Positions 1 through 7,094 of a DNA stretch of 13,727 bases are shown piece after piece. Position 1 is the first letter of the stretch, and each line of letters starts with the position of its first letter. This DNA comes from an uncultured Massilia sp. (GTDB lineage Bacteria > Pseudomonadota > Gammaproteobacteria > Burkholderiales > Burkholderiaceae), in assembly GCA_946886065.1 (NCBI GenBank), contig CAMPHU010000121.1, positions 1-13,727 on the forward strand, in the 5' to 3' direction. The notes under the pieces are model-generated. The model was not told the DNA's origin. It worked only from the letters and a program-made list of their open reading frames with translations, and made no database searches. A program made the position numbers and the translations under genes.

Positions 1-54
1 GCTATACTGCGACTGTCTGCGCGGCAATGAGGCCGCGCCTTTCCAGAAAACGCC
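1..54 (+). promoter_or_regulatory. hprK upstream leader with -10-like box and GC-rich hairpin
   Basis: A TATACT hexamer at 3-8 matches the sigma-70 -10 consensus in five of six positions; any -35 would lie outside the window. Downstream, a perfect 7-bp stem (GCGCGGC at 19-25, GCCGCGC at 32-38, 6-nt loop) is followed by CTTTCC, so it could be a 5'-UTR hairpin or a weak attenuator. Alternatively, frame 1 ends in TGA at 28-30, which could be the last nine codons of an upstream gene; family gene order would suggest ptsN, but the nine residues are not diagnostic. No clear Shine-Dalgarno precedes the hprK ATG. Confidence 0.3.
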
Positions 55-990
55 ATGCTGCAAACTCCGCTGACCATCCAACGGCTGTACGACGACAATC
101 GCGATAGTCTCCAGCTGGGCTGGTTTGCGGGTTTCCCCGGCGGCGAGCGCCAGATCGCGGGCGACGCCGCTTCGGCCGCCGACCAGGTCGGCCACCTGAA
201 CCTGATCCACCCGGGCCGCATCCAGGTCTTCGGGCACCAGGAACTGAATTACTACACCCGCCTCAAGTCGAGCTCGCGCACCCACGTGATCGGCGAACTC
301 GTGGGCGGCGGCCCGCCGGCCCTGATCATCGCCCAGGGCCTGGAAACCCCGCCCGACATCCTCGCCATCTGCGACGAGCAGAACATCCCGCTGTTCTCGA
401 CCCCGTTGCCGGCGGCGCAGGTGATCGACTTCCTGCGCGTCTACCTGTCCAAGAAGCTGGCCCAGCGCGTGATCATGCACGGCGTGTTCATGGACGTGCT
501 GGGCGTGGGCGTCCTGATCACCGGCGACTCGGGCCTGGGCAAGAGCGAGCTGGGCCTGGAACTGATCTCGCGCTCGCACGGCCTGGTGGCCGACGACGCG
601 GTGGAGTTCTCGCGCATCGCCCCCAACATGATCGAGGGCCGCTGCCCGCCGCTGCTGCAGAACCTGCTCGAAGTGCGCGGCCTGGGCCTGCTGGACATCA
701 AGGCGATCTTCGGCGAGACGGCGGTGCGGCGCAAGATGCGCCTCAAGCTGATCGTCCACCTGGTCAAGCGCGGCGCGCTGGACGAAGAGGTGGAACGCCT
801 GCCCTTCCACTTCCCCACCGAGGACGTGCTCGGCCTGCCGATCCGCAAGGTCGTGATTCCCGTCGCGGCCGGCCGAAACATCGCGGTGCTGCTCGAGGCC
901 GCCGTGCGCAACACCATCCTCCAGCTGCGCGGCATCGACACCCTGCAGGAATTCATGGAGCGCCAGCGCCAGGCCATGAGCGGCGACTGA
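55..990 (+). CDS. hprK: HPr kinase/phosphorylase
   Basis: Bifunctional enzyme that phosphorylates a serine of HPr with ATP or pyrophosphate and removes it again by phosphorolysis. In Proteobacteria it is linked to the nitrogen-related PTS branch rather than sugar uptake. The 311 residues match the usual length. Residues 1-130 form the N-terminal domain and 131-311 the kinase core. Visible motifs are His142 in [10 protein letters not shown], a Walker A loop GDSGLGKS at 157-164, the acidic pair Asp180-Asp181, the family signature EVRGLG at 206-211, and the C-terminal loop around Gly263-Arg264-Asn265. The ATG at 55 gives the normal N-terminus; no strong ribosome binding site precedes it. rapZ follows after 32 bases, so the two are probably co-transcribed at least in part. 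In many Betaproteobacteria ptsN and hpf-rpoN lie just upstream on the same strand; here the rpoN-hpf block is on the other side and in opposite orientation. Confidence 0.95.
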   Translation: MLQTPLTIQRLYDDNRDSLQLGWFAGFPGGERQIAGDAASAADQVGHLNLIHPGRIQVFGHQELNYYTRLKSSSRTHVIGELVGGGPPALIIAQGLETPPDILAICDEQNIPLFSTPLPAAQVIDFLRVYLSKKLAQRVIMHGVFMDVLGVGVLITGDSGLGKSELGLELISRSHGLVADDAVEFSRIAPNMIEGRCPPLLQNLLEVRGLGLLDIKAIFGETAVRRKMRLKLIVHLVKRGALDEEVERLPFHFPTEDVLGLPIRKVVIPVAAGRNIAVLLEAAVRNTILQLRGIDTLQEFMERQRQAMSGD

Positions 991-1016
991 CAGAAAGGCA
1001 AGGCTTGCGGTATCAT
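987..1016 (+). promoter_or_regulatory. Sigma-70-like promoter for rapZ, possibly leaderless
   Basis: CTGACA at 987-992 (five of six to TTGACA) and TATCAT at 1011-1016 (five of six to TATAAT) are separated by 18 bases. The -35 box overlaps the hprK stop codon. A start site seven bases past the -10 box falls at 1023, the A of the rapZ ATG, so transcripts from here would have no leader. This fits the lack of a well-placed Shine-Dalgarno. Inferred from sequence only. Confidence 0.4.
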
Positions 1017-1022
1017 CGCGCC

Positions 1023-1901
1023 ATGCACATCGTCCTCATCACCGGTATCTCCGGATCGGGCAAATCGGTTGCCCTCAACGTCCTGGAAGACGCGGGCTAC
1101 TACTGCGTCGACAACCTGCCGCCTGCGCTGCTGCCGGCCCTGGTCGCCGCGGTGAACGAAACCGGCACCGGCAAGGTCGGGGTCGCGGTCGATGCGCGCA
1201 GCGCCGAGTCGCTGGTGGAACTGCCGGTGAGCGTGCGCCGCCTGCGCGAGGAAGGCCATTCGGTCAAGGTCATGTTCCTGACCTCGAGCACCCATTCGCT
1301 GGTGGCGCGTTTCTCGGAAACCCGGCGCAGCCATCCGCTGTCGCACCAGCTGCGCCCCGGCGAGAACCCGGCCTCGCGCCGCACCCTGATCGAATGCATC
1401 GCCGAGGAGCGCGAGCGCCTGTCGGCGATCGAGAACCTGGGGCATGTGATCGACACCTCGGAACTGTCGGCCAACAAGCTGCGCGCCTGGATCAAGGAAC
1501 TGGCCGAGGTCGACCACGCGCCGCTGACCCTGTTCTTCGAATCCTTCGCCTTCAAGGTCGGGGTGCCGCTGGATGCGGACTTCGTGTTCGACGTGCGGGC
1601 GATTCCGAATCCGTACTACGACCTGGCCTTGCGCCCGCTGACCGGACGCGATGCGCCGGTGATCGCCTTCCTCGATGGCCAGCCGAGCGCGGCGGAGATG
1701 CTGGAAGATATCCGGGCCTTCGTGGAGAAGTGGCTGCCGTCGTTCAAGACGGATAACCGCAGTTACCTGACCGTGGCCGTGGGGTGCACGGGCGGGCAGC
1801 ATCGCTCGGTGTACATGGCTGAAAGGCTGGGGGCGTATTTCGGGACGACCGAGCGGGTGATCGTGCGGCATCGGGAGCAGCCGAAGAACCTGACGGCGTA
1901 A
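1023..1901 (+). CDS. rapZ: RapZ-family nucleotide-binding protein (YvcJ/YhbJ family)
   Basis: P-loop protein of the RapZ family. In E. coli RapZ binds the sRNAs GlmY and GlmZ and guides RNase E to control glucosamine-6-phosphate synthase; outside enterics its targets are poorly known. The 292 residues include a Walker A motif GISGSGKS at 8-15, the VAVDARS strand around Asp58, and the conserved C-terminal [10 protein letters not shown] at 254-263. The N-terminal half is the kinase-like domain and the C-terminal half the 6-phosphofructokinase-like domain. The ATG at 1023 is preferred over a TTG 18 bases upstream because family proteins begin directly before the strand leading to the P-loop. The last residues read [11 protein letters not shown] and lack the KRK cluster used for RNA binding in E. 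coli, so the enteric sRNA role should not be assumed. The gene directly follows hprK. Confidence 0.93.
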   Translation: MHIVLITGISGSGKSVALNVLEDAGYYCVDNLPPALLPALVAAVNETGTGKVGVAVDARSAESLVELPVSVRRLREEGHSVKVMFLTSSTHSLVARFSETRRSHPLSHQLRPGENPASRRTLIECIAEERERLSAIENLGHVIDTSELSANKLRAWIKELAEVDHAPLTLFFESFAFKVGVPLDADFVFDVRAIPNPYYDLALRPLTGRDAPVIAFLDGQPSAAEMLEDIRAFVEKWLPSFKTDNRSYLTVAVGCTGGQHRSVYMAERLGAYFGTTERVIVRHREQPKNLTA

Positions 1902-1917
1902 TACACTCGCTGCCCCT

Positions 1918-1951
1918 GCACGTCGTTCCGGCGAAGGCCGGAACGACGTGC
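1918..1951. repeat. 15-bp perfect palindrome between convergent genes
   Basis: GCACGTCGTTCCGGC at 1918-1932 pairs perfectly with 1937-1951 around a GAAG loop. It sits between the convergent 3' ends of rapZ and the acyl-CoA hydrolase gene. Neither side is followed by a T-tract, so it is not a textbook intrinsic terminator. It resembles the short intergenic palindromes (REP-like, with GTTCC...GGAAC arms) scattered through many proteobacterial genomes and may act as a bidirectional 3'-end stabiliser or terminator. The rest of 1902-1998 shows nothing else. Confidence 0.75.
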
Positions 1952-1998
1952 TGTTGATGCTGGTCGCACGATGCTGTATCGACCCGCCAGGGTTGTTC

Positions 1999-3084
1999 TT
2001 ACTTCAAATGCCGCAACGGATGCGCAGTCGCCGGCCACGCCGGTTCGAAGAAGCGCTCCACCATCTCCCCCGTCACCTCTTCCAGGGTCGCCGGATTCCA
2101 CGCAGGCAGGTTGTCCTTGTCGATCACCAGCGCCCGCACGCCTTCCAGCACCTCGCCGTGCTCGAAATTGCGGCGCACCAGGTTGCGCTCCATGCGCAGG
2201 CAGTCCGCCACATCCATCGCCGCCCCGCGCACCAGCAGCTCGCGCGTCACGCACATCATCAGGGGCGAGCGCAGGCGCATCGCCTTGAGCGCCTTCTGCG
2301 CGAACGGATTCTCGTCGCGCTCCAGCGATGCCATGATCGCCGCCACCGACGCCGCGCCGAAGTGGGCATCGATGGACGCACGCTGGGCCTGCAGCTCGCT
2401 GGCGCCCGCCTGCTCCGCGAAGGGGGCGGCAAACGCGCGGATCGCCGCCGGCAATTCCTTGCCAGGTGTATTCTCGATGAGCGCGTTCAGGCCGCCCAGT
2501 TCGGCGCCCGGAACGAACACGTCGGCCAGGCCCACGTACAGGGCGTCGGCGGCGCCGATGGTCAAGCCGGTCAGGCCCAGGTAGTTGCCCAGCTGTCCCG
2601 GTGCATGCGACAGGAAGTGGCTGCCGCCCACGTCCGGGAACAGGCCGATGTTCACCTCGGGCATGGCCATCTTGGTGCGGTCGGTCACGATGCGCAGGCC
2701 GCAGTCCGGGCCGCCCTGGGCGATGCCCATGCCGCCGCCCATCACCACGCCGTCCATGAGGGCGATGTAGGGCTTCGGATAGAAGTGGATCAGGTGGTTG
2801 AGCGCGTATTCTTCGGTGAAGAAATCCTCTAGCAGCGCGCTGCCGCCCATCGGGGTCGCATGGCCCACGTCGTGGAAGAAGCGGATGTCGCCGCCGGCGC
2901 ACAAGGCCTTTTCGCTGGTGCTGGTGATCACCACGGCATCGACGCCGCTATCGTCCTGCCAGGCGAGCAGGATGGCGGTCATGGCGCGGACCATGTCGAG
3001 CGACAGGGAGTTCAGGGCCTTCGGGCGATCAAGGGTAATGATGCCGGTACGGTTGGCGACGCGGGGCAGGACGTGGTCGGTCAT
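1999..3084 (-). CDS. 3-hydroxyisobutyryl-CoA hydrolase-like enoyl-CoA hydratase/isomerase family protein
   Basis: Crotonase-fold enzyme of the ECH_2 subfamily, whose named members release 3-hydroxyisobutyrate from its CoA ester in valine breakdown. The 361 residues agree with that subfamily; plain enoyl-CoA hydratases are near 260. Visible are LDRPKALNSL at 18-27, the oxyanion-hole loop CAGGD at 62-66, GGGMG at 116-120, and the hydrolase-type signature PEVNIGLFPDVGG at 142-154, in which Glu143 and Asp151 have the eight-residue spacing of the catalytic pair in human HIBCH. A second ATG lies 30 bases upstream (3114), adding MSFHHQQNTP; the start at 3084 fits the family better, but neither start has a clear ribosome binding site. 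A perfect 9-bp inverted repeat covers this zone and may regulate it. No other valine-degradation gene is visible, so the exact substrate (3-hydroxyisobutyryl-CoA or another acyl-CoA) is inferred. Confidence 0.85.
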   Translation of the reverse strand: MTDHVLPRVANRTGIITLDRPKALNSLSLDMVRAMTAILLAWQDDSGVDAVVITSTSEKALCAGGDIRFFHDVGHATPMGGSALLEDFFTEEYALNHLIHFYPKPYIALMDGVVMGGGMGIAQGGPDCGLRIVTDRTKMAMPEVNIGLFPDVGGSHFLSHAPGQLGNYLGLTGLTIGAADALYVGLADVFVPGAELGGLNALIENTPGKELPAAIRAFAAPFAEQAGASELQAQRASIDAHFGAASVAAIMASLERDENPFAQKALKAMRLRSPLMMCVTRELLVRGAAMDVADCLRMERNLVRRNFEHGEVLEGVRALVIDKDNLPAWNPATLEEVTGEMVERFFEPAWPATAHPLRHLK

Positions 3085-3088
3085 GGGC

Positions 3089-3130
3089 GTGTTCTGTTGA
3101 TGGTGAAAAGACATCTATTTTACAGAACAC
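3089..3130. promoter_or_regulatory. 9-bp inverted repeat at the start of the acyl-CoA hydrolase gene
   Basis: GTGTTCTGT at 3089-3097 and its exact complement ACAGAACAC at 3122-3130 flank a 24-base spacer. On the minus strand the repeat spans the possible upstream start (3114), and its second arm ends four bases before the preferred ATG (3084), where a Shine-Dalgarno would be. It could be a two-site operator for a dimeric repressor or an mRNA hairpin hiding the translation start. Seen in sequence; function inferred. Confidence 0.45.
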
Positions 3131-3142
3131 AAAGGGTGTAAA

Positions 3143-3172
3143 CGCAAAAAGGGCGCCCCCTCAGACGCCCTT
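3143..3172 (-). terminator. Intrinsic terminator after hpf
   Basis: On the minus strand a 7-bp stem AAGGGCG/CGCCCTT (3166-3172 and 3149-3155) with a 10-base loop runs into TTTTT (3150-3146). It lies 23 bases past the hpf stop and closes the kdsD-to-hpf operon, insulating it from the acyl-CoA hydrolase gene downstream. Confidence 0.8.
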
Positions 3173-3194
3173 AGCTGGTGTGCCCTGCTGCCTG

Positions 3195-3554
3195 TCAGGC
3201 TGCAGCGGCTTCTTCGCTACCTTGATCCGGCAGGCGTTTGATCGCCTGATGGTTATGGTCTTTCAACATCTGCTTGTGCTTCAGAACCTGCCGATCCAGC
3301 TTGTCCATCAGCGTGTCGATTGCGGCATACAGGTCTTGGGCGACACTCGCCACGTGCAGGGTCTTTCCGGACACCTGGACATTAATCTCCGCTTTTTGCC
3401 TTTTTTCTTTTTCAGTGAGGTTGTCGACGGCGAGGAAGACATGGGTATCGATCACTTGATCGAAATGCCTGATGATGCGCTCGAGCTTATTCTGAACGTA
3501 TTCACGGATAGCGGGAGTCACTTCGAGATGGTGGCCACTGATTGTGAGGTTCAT
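3195..3554 (-). CDS. hpf: Ribosome hibernation-promoting factor (HPF/RaiA family)
   Basis: Small ribosome-binding protein that sits in the 30S decoding region and silences or dimerises ribosomes in stationary phase or stress. The 119-residue product is the short form: one beta-alpha-beta-beta-beta-alpha domain beginning MNLTISGHHLEVTPAIREYV, followed by a short tail ending GSEEAAAA; it lacks the extra C-terminal dimerisation domain of long HPF. The start at 3554 is fixed by an excellent Shine-Dalgarno AAAGGAG at 3566-3560, five bases upstream of the ATG; an upstream ATG at 3590 would add an unrelated 12-residue extension. It follows rpoN after 56 bases, the usual proteobacterial order. Codon and base composition are clearly AT-richer than in most of the window. 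A terminator lies just downstream, whereas ptsN normally follows here. Confidence 0.93.
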   Translation of the reverse strand: MNLTISGHHLEVTPAIREYVQNKLERIIRHFDQVIDTHVFLAVDNLTEKEKRQKAEINVQVSGKTLHVASVAQDLYAAIDTLMDKLDRQVLKHKQMLKDHNHQAIKRLPDQGSEEAAAA

Positions 3555-3567
3555 ACACACTCCTTTG

Positions 3568-3609
3568 AAAAGCGCGCCGCCCAGGCACAAGGCAGGAGTG
3601 GGCAGCGCT
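3568..3609 (-). promoter_or_regulatory. Imperfect hairpin between rpoN and hpf, possible attenuator
   Basis: On the minus strand AGCGC-GCCCA pairs with TGGGC-GCGCT (3609-3605 with 3575-3571; 3583-3579 with 3603-3599) with a 1/3-base internal loop and a 15-base loop. TTTTC follows at once, just before the hpf Shine-Dalgarno. It could terminate part of the transcripts or set differential mRNA stability between rpoN and hpf. The stem is interrupted, so confidence is low. Confidence 0.3.
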
Positions 3610-3610
3610 G

Positions 3611-5101
3611 TTACAAGGCTTTGCGGAGGCTGACGGGAGGGATCTTGAGCGCTTCTCGGTATTTGGCGACCGTCCTGCGCGCAATGACCATGCCTTGTTC
3701 CCCGAGCATCTCCGCGATCTTGCTATCGGATAATGGATTCTTAGGGTCTTCTGCTCCTGTCAATTGCGCAATGAGAGCGCGGATCGCCGTCGAGGAGGCT
3801 TCTCCCCCCGCTTCGGTGGCGACATGGCTTCCGAAGAAGTATTTCAACTCGAACATGCCGTGCGGGGTCAGCATGTACTTCTGCGTTGTAACACGAGAAA
3901 TTGTGCTTTCGTGTAGGCCTAGTGTATCAGCAATCTCACGTAAAACAAGGGGCCGCATGGCAACCGCGCCGTGGGAGAAAAAATTCTTTTGGCGCTCCAC
4001 GATCGCCTCGGCCACACGCAGGATCGTATCGAAACGCTGACGCATATTCTTGATCAGCCACTTCGCTTCCTGCAGCTGCGCGTTCATCTGCCCTTCGCAC
4101 TTGCCCTGCTTCATGAGCGAGGCATACAGGCTGTTCACGCGCAGGCGCGGCATCACGTCCGGATTGAGCATGACCGCCCAGCCGTTCTTGGCGCGGCGCA
4201 CGATCACGTCCGGTACGACATAGTCTGACACGTTCGACGCAAAGGCCGCGCCCGGATGAGGATTGCACTGGCGCACCACGGCCTGCACCTCGCGCAGGTC
4301 TTCGTCGTCGCAATCCAGGGCCTTCTTGAGCTTGCTGTACTCGCGCTGGGCGAACCAGCTCAGGTAGCCTTCGACGATCTTCAGCGCCAGGCGGCGCGTC
4401 ACCAGGGGCACGCCCGGCAAGCGGCGGATCTGCAGCGCCAGGCATTCGCCCGCGCTGCGCGCGCCCACGCCCACCGGGTCCAGGCTCTGCACCAGCGCCA
4501 GCGAGCAGCGCAGCTCGTCCATCTCGATCTCGAGCTCTTCCGGCAGGCGCGCATGGATCTCGTCCAGCGGTTCTTCCAGGTAGCCGTTATCGTCGAGCGC
4601 ATCGATGACCAGCTCGGCCAGCGCACGGTCGCGCGCGGAACAGCCGGTGACCCGGATCTGCTCCATCAGGTGCTCGCGCAAGGTGACGGAACTCGCTTCC
4701 AGCTGCGGGCGGCCGTCTTCATCTTCGCCCCCGCCGGAACCGCCGGCCGCGCCCCAGTCGGCGTCCGGCGCGTCGCGCTCGCCTTCGCCGCCTTCGAAGC
4801 CTTCGCCGTTTTCGCCCGAGGGGCCGGATGCCTCCTCGGCGCCCCCGTTTTCCCTTTCCTGCGCGGGAGCGGCGGGCGCTTCGCCGTTGGCGGGCGCGTT
4901 ATTGATGGCGCCGTCGGCCAGCAGGCGCACCGAATGGTCGAGCGGGTCGTCCAGCCGCTCGAGCAGGGGATTGTCGGACAGGATCTGCTCGATCTCCTGA
5001 TGCAGCTCGAGCGTGGACAGCTGCAGCAGCCGGATCGACTGCTGGAGTTGCGGCGTCAGTGCAAGATGCTGCGATGTGCGGAGTTGCAGGGACTGTTTCA
5101 T
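3611..5101 (-). CDS. rpoN: RNA polymerase sigma-54 factor
   Basis: Sigma-54 directs RNA polymerase to -24/-12 promoters and needs AAA+ enhancer-binding activators; regulons cover nitrogen use, motility and envelope functions. The 496 residues show the full order: Gln/Leu-rich region I at 1-50 ([19 protein letters not shown]), acidic low-complexity region II at about 65-135, core-binding domain from about 138, a helix-turn-helix at about 387-410 ([17 protein letters not shown]), and the RpoN box [10 protein letters not shown] at 474-483. Region II is unusually rich in Gly, Glu, Asp and Ala. The ATG at 5101 lies two bases after the lptB stop, which implies translational coupling; no strong separate ribosome binding site is seen. 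Base composition changes inside the gene: the 3' third (about 3611-3960) is near 50% GC while the 5' part is near 70%. Confidence 0.97.
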   Translation of the reverse strand: MKQSLQLRTSQHLALTPQLQQSIRLLQLSTLELHQEIEQILSDNPLLERLDDPLDHSVRLLADGAINNAPANGEAPAAPAQERENGGAEEASGPSGENGEGFEGGEGERDAPDADWGAAGGSGGGEDEDGRPQLEASSVTLREHLMEQIRVTGCSARDRALAELVIDALDDNGYLEEPLDEIHARLPEELEIEMDELRCSLALVQSLDPVGVGARSAGECLALQIRRLPGVPLVTRRLALKIVEGYLSWFAQREYSKLKKALDCDDEDLREVQAVVRQCNPHPGAAFASNVSDYVVPDVIVRRAKNGWAVMLNPDVMPRLRVNSLYASLMKQGKCEGQMNAQLQEAKWLIKNMRQRFDTILRVAEAIVERQKNFFSHGAVAMRPLVLREIADTLGLHESTISRVTTQKYMLTPHGMFELKYFFGSHVATEAGGEASSTAIRALIAQLTGAEDPKNPLSDSKIAEMLGEQGMVIARRTVAKYREALKIPPVSLRKAL

Positions 5102-5103
5102 GT

Positions 5104-5859
5104 CTACATGCGGAAGTGTTCACCCAGATAGACGCGGCGCACGGATTCGTTGGCAATAATATCATCCGGCCGGCCCGAGGCCAGCACCGCGCCCTGGTTG
5201 ATGATGTAGGCGCGGTCGCAGATGCCGAGCGTCTCGCGGACATTGTGGTCGGTGATGAGCACGCCGATCTTGCGCTCCTTCAGGAAGCGCACGATGCGCT
5301 GGATCTCGATCACGGCGATCGGGTCCACGCCGGCGAAGGGCTCGTCGAGCAGCACGAAGCGCGGGTTGGTGGCCAGCGCGCGCGCGATCTCCACGCGGCG
5401 GCGCTCGCCGCCCGACAGCGACATGGCCGGGTTCTCGCGCAGCTTCTCGATCTGCAGCTCGGCCAGCAGGGTGTCGAGGCGTTCGTTGATCTCGTCCTTG
5501 CCCAGCGGCCTGCCATCGATCTGCTGCAGTTCCAGCACCGCGCGGATGTTCTCTTCCACGGTCAGCTTGCGGAACACCGAGGCTTCCTGCGGCAGGTAGG
5601 ACAAGCCCAGCACCGCGCGCCGGTGGATCGGCAGGCTCGAGATGTCGGTGCCGTTGATGTCGATCGAGCCGGCGTCCGACGGCACCAGGCCGACGATCAT
5701 GTAGAAGGACGTGGTCTTGCCGGCGCCGTTCGGGCCCAGCAGGCCGACCACTTCGCCGCACTCGACCTGCAGCGAGACGTCGCGCACCACCAGGCGCTTG
5801 CCATAGCTTTTCTGCAAGCCCTTGACGATCAGGGTACTGCAGTTGTCGCGCGCCTCCAT
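5104..5859 (-). CDS. lptB: LPS export ABC transporter ATP-binding protein
   Basis: Cytoplasmic ATPase of the LptB2FGC complex that extracts LPS from the inner membrane and pushes it along the Lpt bridge. The 251 residues carry Walker [10 protein letters not shown] at 42-50, the Q-loop Gln91, the ABC signature LSGGE at 148-152, Walker B FVLLDE at 168-173 with catalytic Glu173, and the switch His205. Length is close to the 241 residues of E. coli LptB. The start codon shares one base with the lptA stop (TGATG), and rpoN begins two bases after the stop. The partner permeases LptF and LptG are not in the window, as expected, since they usually form a separate operon. Confidence 0.96.
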   Translation of the reverse strand: MEARDNCSTLIVKGLQKSYGKRLVVRDVSLQVECGEVVGLLGPNGAGKTTSFYMIVGLVPSDAGSIDINGTDISSLPIHRRAVLGLSYLPQEASVFRKLTVEENIRAVLELQQIDGRPLGKDEINERLDTLLAELQIEKLRENPAMSLSGGERRRVEIARALATNPRFVLLDEPFAGVDPIAVIEIQRIVRFLKERKIGVLITDHNVRETLGICDRAYIINQGAVLASGRPDDIIANESVRRVYLGEHFRM

Positions 5860-6431
5860 CAGGGCTTCCCTGCAGGAGCCGGGGCTGCCGCCGCCGGGGC
5901 AGTGGTGCGCTTGGGAGACAGGATCAGGGTGCCGCGTCCGCCGCCCACCTTGCTCTGGCCGCTGGCGTCGTTGCGCACGCTGGCGATTTCCTTGCGGTTG
6001 TCGTAGGCGATGAAGGGGGCGATGATTTCATTGGTCACGCGCTTGCTTTCCAGCTCCTTGACCACCGCGTCCGAGATCAGCCTGACCATCTCGGAGCGCT
6101 CGTCGTATTCGATGCGCTGGGCCTGTCCTTCGACCCACAGGTCGGGGCCGCCGTCGCGCTTCTGGCGGAAGGTGGCGACCTTGCCCGGGTTCGAGGTCAG
6201 GGTCACGGTCATGTAGCCTTCCGGCGTTTCCTTCACCAGGGCGCGGTCGGCCTTGAGCGACAGGGTGCCGCGGGTGACGACCACGTTGCCGGTCAGGATG
6301 CGGGTCTGGGTGACTTCGTCGACATCGCCGGAATCGAAGTTGATGATGGCCTGCTTGAGCGAGTCGGCGCGCTCGGCGGAAGCCGCGAGCGACAGCAGGG
6401 AAAGGCAAACGGCAGCGAGTAGTTTCTTCAT
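5859..6431 (-). CDS. lptA: LPS transport periplasmic protein LptA
   Basis: Periplasmic bridge protein that carries LPS from LptC to LptD at the outer membrane. The start at 6431 gives 190 residues and a classic signal peptide ([19 protein letters not shown], cleavage likely before Glu20). E. coli LptA has 185 residues. The body is an OstA-type beta-jellyroll with the pattern [21 protein letters not shown] and a later [11 protein letters not shown] strand. The C-terminus ends in a Pro/Ala-rich tail ([15 protein letters not shown]). A second in-frame ATG at 6467 overlaps the lptC stop by four bases (ATGA) and would prepend MKAPRQPRTQHT; coupling supports that start, while signal-peptide shape supports 6431. 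Function is fixed by sequence and by its place between lptC and lptB. Confidence 0.93.
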   Translation of the reverse strand: MKKLLAAVCLSLLSLAASAERADSLKQAIINFDSGDVDEVTQTRILTGNVVVTRGTLSLKADRALVKETPEGYMTVTLTSNPGKVATFRQKRDGGPDLWVEGQAQRIEYDERSEMVRLISDAVVKELESKRVTNEIIAPFIAYDNRKEIASVRNDASGQSKVGGGRGTLILSPKRTTAPAAAAPAPAGKP

Positions 6432-6463
6432 GGTGTGCTGGGTCCTGGGTTGACGCGGCGCCT

Positions 6464-7075
6464 TCATTGCCTGGCGCCGCGTGGCGGATAGACGATCTGG
6501 CCGCGGCTGGCGATGTGCAGCTTCTGGGTCGCGTTGTTGGCCACCATGCCGGTGGCCTTCACGCTGGATGCGCCCAGCTGCATCTCGATCGGCTGATCGG
6601 TCTTGAGGATTTCTTCGTCGGGCAAGGCGGTCAGGGCCTGGGTGCGCACGCGCAGCGCTTCCGAGGTCGCGGTGCGCGGGCGCTGCAGGTCGACGTTGCC
6701 GAGCATGTCGACGCGGTGCTCCTCGTGATAGATGCGCGCGCGGTCGGCGGTGACGGTCATGGCCGGACGGCCCGGTTCCACGCCGCGCAGCACCGGCTGC
6801 ACCACGGTCGAGACGTCGCCCTCGGGGATATGGGTCAGGCGCTTGCCCGACACCAGGTAGCTGGGCTGGCCGCCTTCGGTCATGCGCACGAAGGAGAAGT
6901 TCTCGACGATGTAGTCGGGTTCGCTCGGCGGCCCGCCCAGGCGCGCGCCGGCGTCGTCGCTGTCGAAGGCCTGCAGCAGCCAGAAGCTGCCGAAGGCGCA
7001 GAACACCGCGATCATCATGACCGTCAGGAGCTTCCAGCGGTGCGCGGTGCGCTTGTTGGTGACGTAGGAGGCCAT
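6464..7075 (-). CDS. lptC: LPS export inner-membrane protein LptC
   Basis: Bitopic inner-membrane protein that receives LPS from LptB2FG and hands it to LptA. The 203 residues show a short basic cytoplasmic N-terminus (NKRTAHRWK), one membrane helix at about 15-36, and a periplasmic jellyroll domain with the LptC-type segments FSFVRMTEGGQPSYLVSGKRL and RARIYHEEHRVDMLGNVDL. It is slightly longer than E. coli LptC (191). It starts 19 bases after the kdsC stop, and its own stop overlaps a possible lptA start. No strong Shine-Dalgarno is seen. Sequence conservation in LptC is low, so the assignment rests on topology plus the kdsC-lptC-lptA-lptB order. Confidence 0.93.
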   Translation of the reverse strand: MASYVTNKRTAHRWKLLTVMMIAVFCAFGSFWLLQAFDSDDAGARLGGPPSEPDYIVENFSFVRMTEGGQPSYLVSGKRLTHIPEGDVSTVVQPVLRGVEPGRPAMTVTADRARIYHEEHRVDMLGNVDLQRPRTATSEALRVRTQALTALPDEEILKTDQPIEMQLGASSVKATGMVANNATQKLHIASRGQIVYPPRGARQ

Positions 7076-7094
7076 GGCGTGTCAGTCGTCCGAA

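Noticed and set aside
1..30. Last nine codons of ptsN ending in TGA at 28-30
   Set aside because: Plausible from gene order, but nine residues (AILRLSARQ) carry no diagnostic motif, so it is not listed as a gene.
441..1871. Long antisense open frame (476 codons) opposite hprK and rapZ
   Set aside because: His/Arg-rich product with no family features; a GC-rich codon shadow of two well-identified genes on the plus strand.
1948..2832. 294-codon plus-strand frame opposite the acyl-CoA hydrolase gene
   Set aside because: His/Arg/Gln-rich shadow; the opposite strand encodes a complete crotonase-fold enzyme.
4256..5131. 291-codon plus-strand frame opposite rpoN
   Set aside because: No recognisable motif; rpoN on the minus strand is unmistakable.
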